64,000 nt of DNA from Ensifer adhaerens (GCF_020035535.1 NZ_CP083350.1:2862501-2926500), one strand, 5' to 3'. Counted from the stretch's first letter, positions 8,759 to 17,903 are shown. Notes: generated by a model from the letters alone, not told the origin. Program-made: numbers and translations.

Positions 8759-10411
8759 ATGCAGATGGTTGAACGCGAGAGCATGGAGTTCGACGTTGTG
8801 ATCGTGGGTGCGGGACCGGCGGGTCTTGCGGCAGCGATCCGGTTGAAGCAGGTCAATCCGGAGCTTTCGGTCGTCGTGCTCGAAAAGGGTGCCGAGGTCG
8901 GTGCGCACATTCTTTCGGGTGCTGTCGTCGATCCGATCGGCATCGACCGGCTGCTGCCGGATTGGCGCGAGGACGCCGACCATCCGTTCAAGACCGAAGT
9001 GAAGGACGACCACTTCCTGTTCCTGGGCCCCGCCGGCTCGATTCGCCTGCCGAATTTCCTGATGCCGCCGCTGATGAACAATCACGGCAACTACATCGTC
9101 TCGCTCGGAAACGTCTGTCGCTGGCTGGCGACGAAGGCGGAGGAACTCGGCGTCGAGATCTATCCGGGCTTTGCCGCCACCGAAGTGCTCTACAACGACG
9201 AGGGCGCGGTCATCGGCGTTGCCACCGGCGACATGGGCATCGAGCGCAATGGCGAGCCGGGACCGAACTTCGCCCGCGGCATGGCGCTCCTGGGCAAATA
9301 CACGCTGATCGGCGAGGGCGTGCGCGGTTCGCTCGCCAAGCAGCTGATCGCCAAGTTCGATCTCTCCAGGGACAGCGACGTCCAGAAATTCGGCATCGGC
9401 CTGAAAGAACTCTGGCAGGTCAAGCCCGAGAACCATCGTCCGGGCCTGGTGCAGCACTCGTTCGGCTGGCCGCTCGGCATGAAGACCGGTGGCGGCTCGT
9501 TCCTCTATCACCTCGAAGACAACATGGTGGCCGTCGGCTTCGTCGTGCACCTCAACTACAAGAACCCCTATCTCTTCCCGTTCGAGGAGTTCCAGCGCTT
9601 CAAGACGCATCCGGCCATTCGCGGCACCTTCGAGGGCGGCAAGCGGCTTTCCTATGGGGCGCGTGCCATCACCGAGGGCGGCTACCAGTCGGTGCCGAAG
9701 CTGTCCTTCCCCGGCGGCGCGCTGATCGGCTGTTCGGCCGGCCTCGTCAACGTGCCGCGCATCAAGGGTAGCCACAATGCGGTGCTGTCGGGCATTCTCG
9801 CCGCCGAGAAGCTGGCGGCGGCGATTGCCTCCGGCCGGGCCAATGACGAGCCGATCGAGATCGAGCGCGGCTGGCGCGACAGTGCCATCGGCCAGGATTT
9901 GAAGCGGGTTCGCAACGTCAAGCCGCTGTGGTCGAAGTTCGGTACGGCGATCGGCGTTGGGCTCGGTGGTCTCGACATGTGGACCAACCAGCTGTTCGGC
10001 TTCTCCTTCTTCGGCACGTTGAAACATGGGCTAACCGATGCGCAGAGCCTGGAGCCGGCAACCCAGCACCAGAAGATCCACTATCCGAAGCCGGATGGGG
10101 TTTTGACCTTCGACCGGCTGTCCTCGGTGTTCCTGTCGAACACCAACCATGAGGAGGACCAGCCGGTCCACCTGCAGGTCAAGGACATGGACCTGCAGAA
10201 GCGCTCCGAGCACGACGTCTATGCCGGCCCGTCGACCCGCTACTGTCCGGCCGGGGTCTATGAATGGGTGGAGAAAGACGGCAGGCAAGTCTTCGTCATC
10301 AACGCGCAGAACTGCGTGCACTGCAAGACCTGCGACATCAAGGACCCCAACCAGAACATCAACTGGGTGCCGCCCCAAGGCGGCGAAGGCCCGGTCTATC
10401 CGAACATGTGA
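8759..10411 (+). CDS. Electron transfer flavoprotein:ubiquinone oxidoreductase
   Basis: About 550 residues, the family length. The N-terminal FAD motif VVIVGAGPAGLAAAIRLKQ is followed by GAHILSGAVVDP, the membrane-surface and quinone region, and a C-terminal 4Fe-4S site with RYCPAGVYEW and NAQNCVHCKTCDIKDP. It passes electrons from reduced ETF to quinone at the inner membrane. The start is uncertain: ATG 8759, 8765 and 8783 are all in frame and none has a strong ribosome site; 8759 is kept because relatives carry a short N-terminal extension. A linked ETF-QO gene beside etfBA suggests a chain dedicated to this pathway. Confidence 0.92.
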   Translation: MQMVERESMEFDVVIVGAGPAGLAAAIRLKQVNPELSVVVLEKGAEVGAHILSGAVVDPIGIDRLLPDWREDADHPFKTEVKDDHFLFLGPAGSIRLPNFLMPPLMNNHGNYIVSLGNVCRWLATKAEELGVEIYPGFAATEVLYNDEGAVIGVATGDMGIERNGEPGPNFARGMALLGKYTLIGEGVRGSLAKQLIAKFDLSRDSDVQKFGIGLKELWQVKPENHRPGLVQHSFGWPLGMKTGGGSFLYHLEDNMVAVGFVVHLNYKNPYLFPFEEFQRFKTHPAIRGTFEGGKRLSYGARAITEGGYQSVPKLSFPGGALIGCSAGLVNVPRIKGSHNAVLSGILAAEKLAAAIASGRANDEPIEIERGWRDSAIGQDLKRVRNVKPLWSKFGTAIGVGLGGLDMWTNQLFGFSFFGTLKHGLTDAQSLEPATQHQKIHYPKPDGVLTFDRLSSVFLSNTNHEEDQPVHLQVKDMDLQKRSEHDVYAGPSTRYCPAGVYEWVEKDGRQVFVINAQNCVHCKTCDIKDPNQNINWVPPQGGEGPVYPNM

Positions 10412-10483
10412 GGGCGCTTCCGCGCTCAGAAGGCGGCTGGCCCTGAGCGCAGCCTTGATTGGTGCCAAGTGAGAGACCTATCC

Positions 10484-12295
10484 ATGCAAGATCCGACAAC
10501 CATGACAAACCCCGCGCTCAACCAATGGATCGACGAGGTTCGGGCCCTGTGCGAACCGGATCAGGTCCATGTCTGCGACGGCAGCGAGGCGGAATATCAA
10601 CGTCTCTGCAAGACCCTTGTCACCGCGGGCACCTTTATCCGGTTGGACGAAGCCAAGCGCCCGAACTCGTTCCTTTGCCGCTCCGATCCCGGCGATGTCG
10701 CCCGCCTCGAGCATCGCACCTTCGTCTGCACGTCCAACCGGGAAGATGCAGGGCCGACCAACAATTGGGCGGATCCGGCCAGCATGCGCGTCGAGCTTTC
10801 GCGGCTGTTCAAGGGATCGATGCGCGGGCGCACCATGTATGTGATCCCGTTCTCCATGGGGCAACCGGGCTCGGACCTCTCGATGATCGGCGTCCAGATC
10901 ACCGATTCCGCCTATGTGGCTGTCAGCATGAAGCTGATGGCGCATATCGGTCTGCCGGTCCTGCGTGCGCTTGGCACGGGCGAATTCGTGCGCTGCCTGC
11001 ACTCGGTCGGAGCCCCGCTTGCGCCCGGCGATCGCGATGTGCCGTGGCCTTGCAACGCGGAGCACAAATATATTGTGAGCTTCCAGGACGACGGCTCGAT
11101 CGCATCCTTCGGTTCCGGCTACGGCGGCAATGCGCTTCTCGGCAAGAAGTGCCTGGCATTGCGGACCGCCTCGCTGAAGGGCCGACAGGAGGGGTGGCTC
11201 GCCGAGCACATGCTGATCATGGGCGTAGAGGCCCCCACTGGCAAAACCACCTATGTCGCCGCGGCCTTTCCGTCTGCCTGCGGCAAGACCAATTTCGCCA
11301 TGCTTCTGCCGCCCGAGGGTTTTGCGGGGTGGAAGGTCAAGACCATCGGCGACGACATTGCCTGGATCCGGCCGGATGCGGTCGGCACCTTGAGGGCCAT
11401 CAACCCGGAGACCGGCTTCTTCGGCGTTGCCCCGGGCACCAACGAAAAGACCAACCCCAACATGATGGCGGCGATCGCGCGCGATACCATCTTCACGAAT
11501 TGCGCGCTCACGCCCGATGGCGACGTCTGGTGGGAGGGTTTGACGGACGTGCCGCCACCGGCGCTGGTGGATTGGCGCGGTCTCGACTGGACGCCTCAGG
11601 CCGGCCGCCCGGCGGCGCATCCGAACGCGCGCTTCACCGTCTCGCGCGATCGCTGCCCGAGCATGGACCCATCGGCCGCCGATCCCACCGGCGTGCAGAT
11701 TTCGGCCTTCATCTTTGGCGGGCGCCTCTCTCACACTTTTCCGCTCGTCTTTGAGGCAAGGGACTGGCGCGAGGGCGTCTACTGGGCGGCAACGCTCGGG
11801 TCGGAAGCGACGGCCGCTGCCGAAAACCAGGCGGCCACGCGCCGCGATCCTTTCGCGATGCTGCCCTTCTGCGGTTACAACATGGCCGACTATTTCACCC
11901 ACTGGCTTTCGATGGACGACCGGCTTGTGAACGTGCCAGCAATCTTCCGCGTCAACTGGTTCCGTCGCGACGAGGGTGGTGCATTTCTCTGGCCCGGCTT
12001 CCGGCATAACGTGCGCGTGCTCAAGTGGATCGTGCAAAGGACGGAGAACACCGGCGATGGAGAAGCTGCGTCGGTCGGCCTGGTGCCGGGCTACGACGAC
12101 ATCGACTGGAATGGTCTCGACTACGACCGTCAGACCTTCGACGCGCTGATGAAGCTCGATCCGGCCGAACTCGAAAGGGAGCTGCAAAGCCACGACGCCT
12201 TGCTGCAGTCCTTCGGCCAAAGATTGCCGCCGGAGCTTTTCGCAATCCGTCGCGCCTTGCTCGACGGTCTGGACGGGGCTCTGCCTCAAAACTGA
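10484..12295 (+). CDS. pckG: Phosphoenolpyruvate carboxykinase (GTP)
   Basis: About 603 residues, as expected for the GTP class and longer than the roughly 530-residue ATP class. Diagnostic blocks are [18 protein letters not shown], the P-loop with catalytic Cys [12 protein letters not shown] near residue 265, [26 protein letters not shown] and [20 protein letters not shown]. It turns oxaloacetate into PEP, the gluconeogenic exit needed when growth is on acids. ATG 10484 is preferred over GTG 10469. Many rhizobia use an ATP-type PckA, so a GTP enzyme tied to a catabolic cluster is notable. Confidence 0.92.
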   Translation: MQDPTTMTNPALNQWIDEVRALCEPDQVHVCDGSEAEYQRLCKTLVTAGTFIRLDEAKRPNSFLCRSDPGDVARLEHRTFVCTSNREDAGPTNNWADPASMRVELSRLFKGSMRGRTMYVIPFSMGQPGSDLSMIGVQITDSAYVAVSMKLMAHIGLPVLRALGTGEFVRCLHSVGAPLAPGDRDVPWPCNAEHKYIVSFQDDGSIASFGSGYGGNALLGKKCLALRTASLKGRQEGWLAEHMLIMGVEAPTGKTTYVAAAFPSACGKTNFAMLLPPEGFAGWKVKTIGDDIAWIRPDAVGTLRAINPETGFFGVAPGTNEKTNPNMMAAIARDTIFTNCALTPDGDVWWEGLTDVPPPALVDWRGLDWTPQAGRPAAHPNARFTVSRDRCPSMDPSAADPTGVQISAFIFGGRLSHTFPLVFEARDWREGVYWAATLGSEATAAAENQAATRRDPFAMLPFCGYNMADYFTHWLSMDDRLVNVPAIFRVNWFRRDEGGAFLWPGFRHNVRVLKWIVQRTENTGDGEAASVGLVPGYDDIDWNGLDYDRQTFDALMKLDPAELERELQSHDALLQSFGQRLPPELFAIRRALLDGLDGALPQN

Positions 12296-12368
12296 GCGCT
12301 TTGGCTTTGCCCGTCATCCAGTCAGGCGGCGGTCGCGGCCACCGCCATGGTGCGGCATTGCCGGGCGC

Positions 12369-12647
12369 TCAGCCGTCGAGCAGCGCCATGTAATCGGGGT
12401 GTTTGGCTGCAAAGGCGGCCATGAAGGGACACTTGGCGATGACGCGCGCGTTTTGCGCGCGAAGGATGTCGAAGACACCGGTGGCAAGCCGCGTGCCGAT
12501 CCCTTGTCCCGACAGGGCCTGCGGTACTTCCGTGTGCGTAAGGACGACACGGCCGTCCTCCAGTCGATAGTAGGCCACGGCGATCTCGTCGCCGATCGGT
12601 AGTTCAAATCGGGAAGCCTGCCTGTTGTCGATGACCTGTTCGACCAT
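12369..12647 (-). CDS. Short GNAT-type N-acetyltransferase (YjdJ-like)
   Basis: 92 residues from ATG 12647, which follows GGCGGAG. The fold is the minimal GNAT: IAVAYYRLEDGRVVLTHTEV, then the acetyl-CoA-binding loop LSGQGIGTRLATGVFDILR and the C-terminal VIAKCPFMAAFAAKHPDY that is typical of the GCN5-related group with a conserved CPF(M/V). The target amine is unknown. It sits convergently behind pckG and is probably not part of that operon. Confidence 0.85.
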   Translation of the reverse strand: MVEQVIDNRQASRFELPIGDEIAVAYYRLEDGRVVLTHTEVPQALSGQGIGTRLATGVFDILRAQNARVIAKCPFMAAFAAKHPDYMALLDG

Positions 12648-12763
12648 TTCGATCTCCGCCTTCCTGCAAATGTTATCGGCCGCCACCGCCGGGGATAGTT
12701 GACAATATAGGAAGGGCAGGGCGCCCGCGCGACCGGTCCGGGGGGTGCTCAATTGTCGCTCCA

Positions 12764-13528
12764 TCAGAGTGCCCGGCCGCCATCCACCTGGATGATGTGG
12801 CCCGTCGAAAAGCCGAGCAACGTCGCGCTGGCCAGGATGGCGGCGGCGATATCGTCGACTTCGCCGATGCGCGCGAGCGGGGTCGAAGCCGCTACCTTCT
12901 CGTTAAAGTCCGAACCTCGCCCGGGAACGAATTGCGTGTCGACAACGCCAGGGGAAATGGCAAGCACTCTGACTTCCGGTGCCAGGACGCGTGCGAGCGC
13001 CTTGGTCATCACGTCGATACCGGCCTTGGCTGCGCAATAGGCGATGTTCGATCCGATACCGGTGAAGGCGGCGATCGACGAGATGGAGACGACGAGCCCG
13101 TCGCCGGACTTTTTCAAAAGCGGAGCGAAGGCGCGGATCACGGCGAACTGGCTTCGCCAATTCACCTTGAAGATATCGTCGATCAGCTCATCCGTCAGGG
13201 CATCGAGATCCCGGTGGGCGATCGGCTTGGTGAAGCCCGCCGCGTTGACCAGTACGTCGAGCCGACCGAATTTCCGTTCGATGGCACTGGCGAGACTTCC
13301 AAGGGCATTGGATTCCGTGATGTCGACGGCAAATCGCTCATGACGTTCCGGGTTGGCAAAGGAGGAAAGCACTGCTTCGGCACGCGCGGCACTCTGCTCG
13401 CCCGGTGTATGGGTGATGAGGACCGTCGCTCCTGCTTCTGCGAACAGGCGCCCAGTCGCGGCGCCGATCGCGCCGTTTCCGCCGGTAACGAGAACTGTCT
13501 TTCCAATCAAGGATCGCGGATACGCCAT
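12764..13528 (-). CDS. Short-chain dehydrogenase/reductase (classical SDR)
   Basis: 254 residues from ATG 13528, preceded by GAGGGAGGAA. The cofactor motif is VLVTGGNGAIGAATGRL, followed by DVLVNAAGFTKP, the catalytic Ser in VVSISSIAAF and the Tyr-Lys pair in YCAAKAGIDV. The C-terminus GHIIQVDGGRAL is typical. A hydrophobic residue context rather than Asp at the end of beta-2 leaves NAD versus NADP open. Two LacI-type palindromes lie 84-119 bases upstream, so it should belong to the regulon of the adjacent LacI protein and act on an intermediate of the same pathway. Confidence 0.9.
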   Translation of the reverse strand: MAYPRSLIGKTVLVTGGNGAIGAATGRLFAEAGATVLITHTPGEQSAARAEAVLSSFANPERHERFAVDITESNALGSLASAIERKFGRLDVLVNAAGFTKPIAHRDLDALTDELIDDIFKVNWRSQFAVIRAFAPLLKKSGDGLVVSISSIAAFTGIGSNIAYCAAKAGIDVMTKALARVLAPEVRVLAISPGVVDTQFVPGRGSDFNEKVAASTPLARIGEVDDIAAAILASATLLGFSTGHIIQVDGGRAL

Positions 13529-13611
13529 AAGTTCCTCCCTCTTGACGCGATGTCTTTCGGCCGGCGGCAACACTGCCCGGCGCATTGACGGTTTATCGAT
13601 GTGACCTTAAG

Positions 13612-13647
13612 GCAATCGATTGCACGAAACAATAGGCAATCGATTGC
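13612..13647 (-). promoter_or_regulatory. Tandem LacI-family operators upstream of the SDR
   Basis: Two perfect 12-bp palindromes, GCAATCGATTGC, occupy 13612-13623 and 13636-13647, 24 bp centre to centre (about two helical turns, so on the same DNA face). The CG-centred form is classic for LacI/GalR proteins. Related sites occur at the promoter of the divergent transporter operon, pointing to the LacI protein encoded at 13746-14786. Confidence 0.8.
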
Positions 13648-13745
13648 ATGCATGTCGCCGGCGAAATCTCGCGCACAGGCGCCGCCTAGCATGCGGAGGG
13701 CAGACCGAAGCCGATGAACTGGTGAATTGCCGGCCGGGAGAATTG

Positions 13746-14786
13746 TCAGCGTTTCTGCGCTGCCACCGGCCCCGTACTCTCACGCTCCACGAGTTCCACC
13801 GGCAGCACGGTCTCGAGCGGGATATCGTCTTCAGCGCCGGCATTCATCAGGCGCAGCAGGATCGATGCGGCAGTGATGCCCGCATCATATTGCTGGATGC
13901 GGACGGTCGTCAGCCTCGGACGCGCCAGTTGCAGGAACGGCATGTCGTTGAAGCCGCTGACGGAAATGTCCGACGGACAGTCGAGGCCGTTCTCCCGCAA
14001 GACGTCGATGCAGCCGAGCGCCAGGCGGTCGTTTGCGCAGAGCACGGCGGTGAAATCGTGCCCGGATGCGAGCAGGTCGCGCGTGCAAGGGGCGCCCTCA
14101 TCCTCGTCGAAGCGTATGGCGGTGACGATGAGCTGTGGATCGATGTCGATCGACATCCGCTCCGCGGCATTGCGGAAGGCCGCAAGGCGCAATTGACCGG
14201 TCGAGAGATCCTGTGGCCCGGCAAGATGCGCGATCCGCCGGTGCCCGAGTTTGGTCAGGTGGCGCAGCATCTCGCAGATGCCCATATCCTCGTCGTTGAT
14301 GACATAGGGAATGTTCGAATGCTCCACGCGCCGGTTCAGCGTGACCACCGACAGGCCGTCTTGCGCCGCCTTTGCGATTGAGGGGTCGCTTCTCAGCACC
14401 GCCGCATGAATGAGGCCGTCCACACCCCGGTCGCGCAACACTTCGAGAAGACGAACCTCGCGCTCACGTTCGCTATCCGTGTTGACGATGATCGACGCAT
14501 AGCCGAGTGGTTCCAGAACGCTTTCTATCCCTCGGAGGATCGGCGGGAAAATCGGATTGGTGATATCCGGGATGACGACGCCGACCGTCATCGTCCGGTT
14601 GGTGCGCAGTCCGAAGGCGATGCGGTTGGGGCGATAGTCCAGGCGTTCCGCTGCTGCCTGGATCTTTGCCACGACCTCTGGGGTGATGCTCTTTCGTTCG
14701 GTCGGATCAAGCGCGCGCGATACGGTCGACACATGAACGCCGGTCGCGCGCGCAATGTCCTTCAGCGTGGTTCGTTTCTTTTGCAT
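13746..14786 (-). CDS. LacI family transcriptional regulator
   Basis: 346 residues. The N-terminal HTH is TLKDIARATGVHVSTVSRAL with the hinge helix downstream. The periplasmic-binding-like effector domain follows (NRTMTVGVVIPDITNPIFPP, VLCANDRLALGCIDVL and SVSGFNDMPFLQLARPRLTT). It is divergent from the Liv-type transporter operon and lies behind the SDR gene's operators, so it most likely represses both. The inducer is presumably the imported compound or an intermediate. Confidence 0.93.
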   Translation of the reverse strand: MQKKRTTLKDIARATGVHVSTVSRALDPTERKSITPEVVAKIQAAAERLDYRPNRIAFGLRTNRTMTVGVVIPDITNPIFPPILRGIESVLEPLGYASIIVNTDSEREREVRLLEVLRDRGVDGLIHAAVLRSDPSIAKAAQDGLSVVTLNRRVEHSNIPYVINDEDMGICEMLRHLTKLGHRRIAHLAGPQDLSTGQLRLAAFRNAAERMSIDIDPQLIVTAIRFDEDEGAPCTRDLLASGHDFTAVLCANDRLALGCIDVLRENGLDCPSDISVSGFNDMPFLQLARPRLTTVRIQQYDAGITAASILLRLMNAGAEDDIPLETVLPVELVERESTGPVAAQKR

Positions 14787-14828
14787 GTGTCACCTCTCGC
14801 CTCCATTTAAAATCTTGCAAGAGGTTTT

Positions 14829-14840
14829 GCAATCGTTCGC
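14829..14840. promoter_or_regulatory. Imperfect LacI-type operator near the lacI-like gene start
   Basis: GCAATCGTTCGC matches the GCAATCG(A/T)TTGC pattern with one mismatch in the right arm. It lies 43 bases upstream of the regulator start and just before the -35 box of the divergent transporter promoter, so it could serve autoregulation or cooperative looping with the sites at 14886 and 15001. Confidence 0.55.
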
Positions 14841-14848
14841 ATAGATGC

Positions 14849-14877
14849 TTGACAAAGCGCAAACGCTGCGCATAATC
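14849..14877 (+). promoter_or_regulatory. Sigma-70 promoter of the Liv-type operon
   Basis: TTGACA at 14849-14854, a 17-base spacer, and ATAATC at 14872-14877 make a near-consensus promoter reading toward the binding-protein gene. The predicted start, near 14884, abuts the operator at 14886, the arrangement expected for repression. Confidence 0.75.
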
Positions 14878-14885
14878 GCCAATGT

Positions 14886-14897
14886 GCAATCGTTTGC
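14886..14897. promoter_or_regulatory. LacI-type operator at the transcription start
   Basis: GCAATCGTTTGC, one base off the perfect palindrome found upstream of the SDR, begins 9 bases after the -10 box. A repressor bound here would block initiation. Confidence 0.75.
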
Positions 14898-15000
14898 ATA
14901 TTCAGTTTGCGGCAGGGCAGTTGAGGAGCTGGCCTGCTGTCGATCTAACAGTGTGCAGGTGGCGTCCGGCGTGGCCGGGCGATTTGTTTTTCGCTGCTAT

Positions 15001-15012
15001 GCAAACGATTGC
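15001..15012. promoter_or_regulatory. Distal LacI-type operator in the leader
   Basis: GCAAACGATTGC is the inverse-orientation match to the 14886 site, 115 bp downstream and 25 bp before the binding-protein start. The pair may permit looping or act as a roadblock. Confidence 0.7.
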
Positions 15013-15037
15013 GCGCAAATGTCTGGGAGGAGACAAA

Positions 15038-16321
15038 ATGGGACTCAATCGGCTGATCGCGGCAGCAACCGTCAGTGTGCTTTCGGCAAGCACCGTTGCG
15101 AGCGCTGCGGAAACAATACGGATCGGCGCATCGCTGCCGATCACCGGTGGCCTTTCGGTCAGCGGCGAGAAGCATAAGCGGGGCTACGAGCTCTGCAACA
15201 AGCTGATCAACGAAGCGGGCGGCGTTCTCGGCAAGCAGGTGGAGCTGATCGTTAGCGACAATCGCTCCGATCCCGCGACGGCCATCAACCAGTACGAACG
15301 CTTCATCAATGTCGACAAGGTCGACGCCGTGTACGGCACGTTTTCGAGCCGCCTGACCTTTCCGGTCGGCAACGTTCTGTCCAAGTACAACATGGTTCAT
15401 CCGGTTCCCTCGGGCGGGGCGCTCCGGATCTATGCCCAGGGCTACAAGAACCTCTTCTATTTCCAGGTCAATGCGGCCGAATACACCGGCAAGGACGTGA
15501 TCGGCCTCCTGAAGGAGATCAAGGATCCGGCAGATGCGCCGAAGACCGTCGCCGTCGTCCATGCCGACGACTTCTTCGCCAATGCGATCGCCACCGGCCT
15601 TCTCGGCCAGAAGGTGATCGATCCCGCGAACGACAAGGAAATCGCCGACCTCGCGCCCGGCTACTTCAAGGAAGCCGGGATCGATGCGGTGATGGAGGAG
15701 AAGTGGCCCGAGGAAGGGTTCAACGACTGGCTGAACCTAGCAAACTCGATCAAACGCTCGGGCGCAGAAATGATCGTCGGCCTGACGGCTTCGGCAGAAG
15801 AAGCGGTGCAGCTCATGCGTGCACTCAAGACGGTCGGCGCATCGGCAAAACTCGTCTATCTCAGCCAGGGCGCCCAGACGGAGTTCATCGAGGGTGTTGG
15901 CAAGGATGCCGCCGACGGCGTCGTCATTCACACCACCTGGCATAAGGATGTTCCGTTCAAGAGCACGCTTGCCGGAAAGCCCTTCGACAACGCCGATTTC
16001 GTCAAGGCGTTCGAAGCCGAATATGGTGTCGAGCCGGACGAAGACAGCGCCATCCCCTTCGCCGTCTGCCAGGGTATCGAGCAGGCGATCGTCGGCGCCG
16101 GCACCACGGACAATGCCAAGATGGGCGAATGGCTGCACGCCCGCACCAAGGAACAGCCTGTTCAGACCGTTCTCGGCGATTTCAGTTGGGACGATCTAGG
16201 CCTTCCGGTCGACAAGGCGCACATCATGACCCAGTGGCAGGATGGCAAGCTGACCTTCGTCTACCCGACCGGCCAGTTCGAGGGCATCGTGCCCTTCCGC
16301 TATCCCAAGTCCGGTTTCTGA
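15038..16321 (+). CDS. Branched-chain amino acid-type ABC transporter substrate-binding protein
   Basis: 427 residues. The start at 15038 follows GGGAGGAG and gives a clear signal peptide (LIAAATVSVLSASTVASAAE). The mature protein begins TIRIGASLPITGGLSVSGEK, a Leu/Ile/Val-binding-protein (Peripla_BP_6) hallmark, followed by CNKLINEAGGVLGKQVELIV. It is the periplasmic receptor of the LivGFHM genes that follow. Because the operon continues into ring-cleavage and keto-acid enzymes, the ligand is more likely an aromatic or other organic acid than an amino acid. Confidence 0.9.
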   Translation: MGLNRLIAAATVSVLSASTVASAAETIRIGASLPITGGLSVSGEKHKRGYELCNKLINEAGGVLGKQVELIVSDNRSDPATAINQYERFINVDKVDAVYGTFSSRLTFPVGNVLSKYNMVHPVPSGGALRIYAQGYKNLFYFQVNAAEYTGKDVIGLLKEIKDPADAPKTVAVVHADDFFANAIATGLLGQKVIDPANDKEIADLAPGYFKEAGIDAVMEEKWPEEGFNDWLNLANSIKRSGAEMIVGLTASAEEAVQLMRALKTVGASAKLVYLSQGAQTEFIEGVGKDAADGVVIHTTWHKDVPFKSTLAGKPFDNADFVKAFEAEYGVEPDEDSAIPFAVCQGIEQAIVGAGTTDNAKMGEWLHARTKEQPVQTVLGDFSWDDLGLPVDKAHIMTQWQDGKLTFVYPTGQFEGIVPFRYPKSGF

Positions 16322-16336
16322 CCCTTTGCAAGGCAG

Positions 16337-16368
16337 GGGAGGGTGTTTCGTCCGCGAGGCGCCCTCCC
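16337..16368 (+). terminator. Hairpin between the binding protein and the ATPase genes
   Basis: GGGAGGGTG (16337-16345) pairs with CGCCCTCCC (16360-16368), one G-U pair, 14-base loop, 16 bases after the stop. There is no T-run. In ABC operons such hairpins typically stabilise or partly terminate the mRNA so that the binding protein is made in excess. Confidence 0.55.
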
Positions 16369-16417
16369 GTTCCACAGGCATCTACTACCCAATTTCTAGT
16401 ACAAGGAGATCGCGCGG

Positions 16418-17164
16418 ATGCTCGAGGTTAAGAACCTGTGCAAGCACTACGGCGGAATTCGCGCCGTAGACGGCGCAAGCTTCACGGTCGAGAAAGGCTC
16501 GATCACGGCACTCATCGGCCCGAACGGCGCCGGCAAGACCACGGCCTTCAATTGCATCAGCCGCACCGTCGTTCCGACCTCTGGCGAGGTTTGGCTGGAT
16601 GGCGAGCGGATCGACAATCTGCGCCCGCACAAGATCACGGCCAAGGGCCTCAGCCGGACCTTCCAGATCTCGCGCAACCTCGGCGACATGACGGTGTTGG
16701 AAAACGTGATCGTGCAGGCGCGCTGCCGCGGCTTTGCCGATCTGTTCCGGCCGGCGGTCACAGCGGAAGAGCGGGACAAGGCGATGTCGATCCTCGATTT
16801 TCTCGGGATCACCCGCATCGCCTACGAGGACGGGCACAACCTGTCCTACGGCCAGAAGAAGCTGATGGATCTGGCTGCACTGCTGATGGCCGATCCGAAG
16901 ATCATCCTGCTCGACGAGCCGGCCGGCGGCGTCAACCCGACGCTGCTCGAAGAGATCGTCGGCCATATCCGGGCGCTCAACGCCAAGGGGCTGACGGTGC
17001 TGATCGTCGAACACAACATGGACCTGATCATGCGGCTTTCGCACCGCGTCGTCGTCATGGCGCACGGGCGGGTGATCTGCGACGGCACGCCCGACGTGGT
17101 GCGTCGCGATCCGCATGTGCTCGAAGCCTATCTGGGCGGCGTACTGGAAGAGGAAGCGGCCTGA
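16418..17164 (+). CDS. Liv-type ABC transporter ATP-binding protein (LivG class)
   Basis: 248 residues with Walker A GPNGAGKTT near residue 39, signature LSYGQKK, Walker B IILLDEPAGGVNP and the switch His in VEHNMDLIM. The longer loop before the signature (ARCRGFADLFRPAVTAEER) is typical of LivG rather than LivF. An ATG preceded by AAGGAG starts the gene. Its stop overlaps the next start by one base (TGATG). Confidence 0.92.
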   Translation: MLEVKNLCKHYGGIRAVDGASFTVEKGSITALIGPNGAGKTTAFNCISRTVVPTSGEVWLDGERIDNLRPHKITAKGLSRTFQISRNLGDMTVLENVIVQARCRGFADLFRPAVTAEERDKAMSILDFLGITRIAYEDGHNLSYGQKKLMDLAALLMADPKIILLDEPAGGVNPTLLEEIVGHIRALNAKGLTVLIVEHNMDLIMRLSHRVVVMAHGRVICDGTPDVVRRDPHVLEAYLGGVLEEEAA

Positions 17165-17892
17165 TGAGCGATCTCCTGCAAGTCACCAACATCACCGCCG
17201 GCTATGGCGACGGTCCGGCCATTCTCGATGGCGCGCGGCTGACGGTCGAGCCCGGCAAGGTCCACTGCATCATCGGGCCGAACGGCGCTGGCAAGTCGAC
17301 GCTGCTGAAAGCGATCTGCGGCATGCTGACGATCCGCAAGGGTGACGTCATCTTCAAGGGCGAGCGGCTGAACGGCCTGCGTCCGGACCAGATCCTGCGC
17401 AAGGGCATCTGTTTCGTGCCGCAGGAACGGGCGCTGTTTCCGAAGATGACGGTGCGCGAGAACCTGCGCATGGGCGGATATGTGCTCAACGACGCAAAGC
17501 TTCGTGACCGCCGCATCGACGAAATCCTCGAGCGCTTTCCGGTGCTGCGCGAGCGCGCCGACCAGCATGCCGGAACCATGTCGGGTGGCCAGCAGCAGAC
17601 ACTTGCGATGGCGCGTGCGCTGATCGTCAAGCCTGACATCGTCATGCTCGACGAGCCCTCGCTCGGGCTCGCGCCGAAGATCGTCCAGGAGATGTTCGAC
17701 ATCATGAAAATGATGTCTCAGGAGGGCGTCACCGTGCTGCTCGTCGAGCAGAACGCATTGATGGGCCTCAAGAATTCCGACTGGGGCGTTGTGCTCGATC
17801 TCGGCCGCACTCTCTTCGAGGGGCCGGCCGAGGCGGTTCTGGCGGACCCGCGCATCCAGGAACTTTACCTCGGCGGCCGCAAGGTCGCGTAG
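17164..17892 (+). CDS. Liv-type ABC transporter ATP-binding protein (LivF class)
   Basis: 242 residues, Walker A GPNGAGKST, signature MSGGQQQ, Walker B IVMLDEPSLGLAP and the LivF-type end QELYLGGRKVA. The ATG at 17164 shares a base with the livG-like stop, implying translational coupling. It forms the nucleotide-binding heterodimer with the preceding protein and energises the LivHM channel. Confidence 0.92.
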   Translation: MSDLLQVTNITAGYGDGPAILDGARLTVEPGKVHCIIGPNGAGKSTLLKAICGMLTIRKGDVIFKGERLNGLRPDQILRKGICFVPQERALFPKMTVRENLRMGGYVLNDAKLRDRRIDEILERFPVLRERADQHAGTMSGGQQQTLAMARALIVKPDIVMLDEPSLGLAPKIVQEMFDIMKMMSQEGVTVLLVEQNALMGLKNSDWGVVLDLGRTLFEGPAEAVLADPRIQELYLGGRKVA

Positions 17893-17903
17893 CGGAGGAC
17901 GTG

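Noticed and set aside
16438..17163. Long frame upstream of and in frame with the LivF-class gene, suggesting a fused protein
   Set aside because: It is the shadow of the LivG-class gene; codon use and motifs show two separate genes with a one-base overlap.
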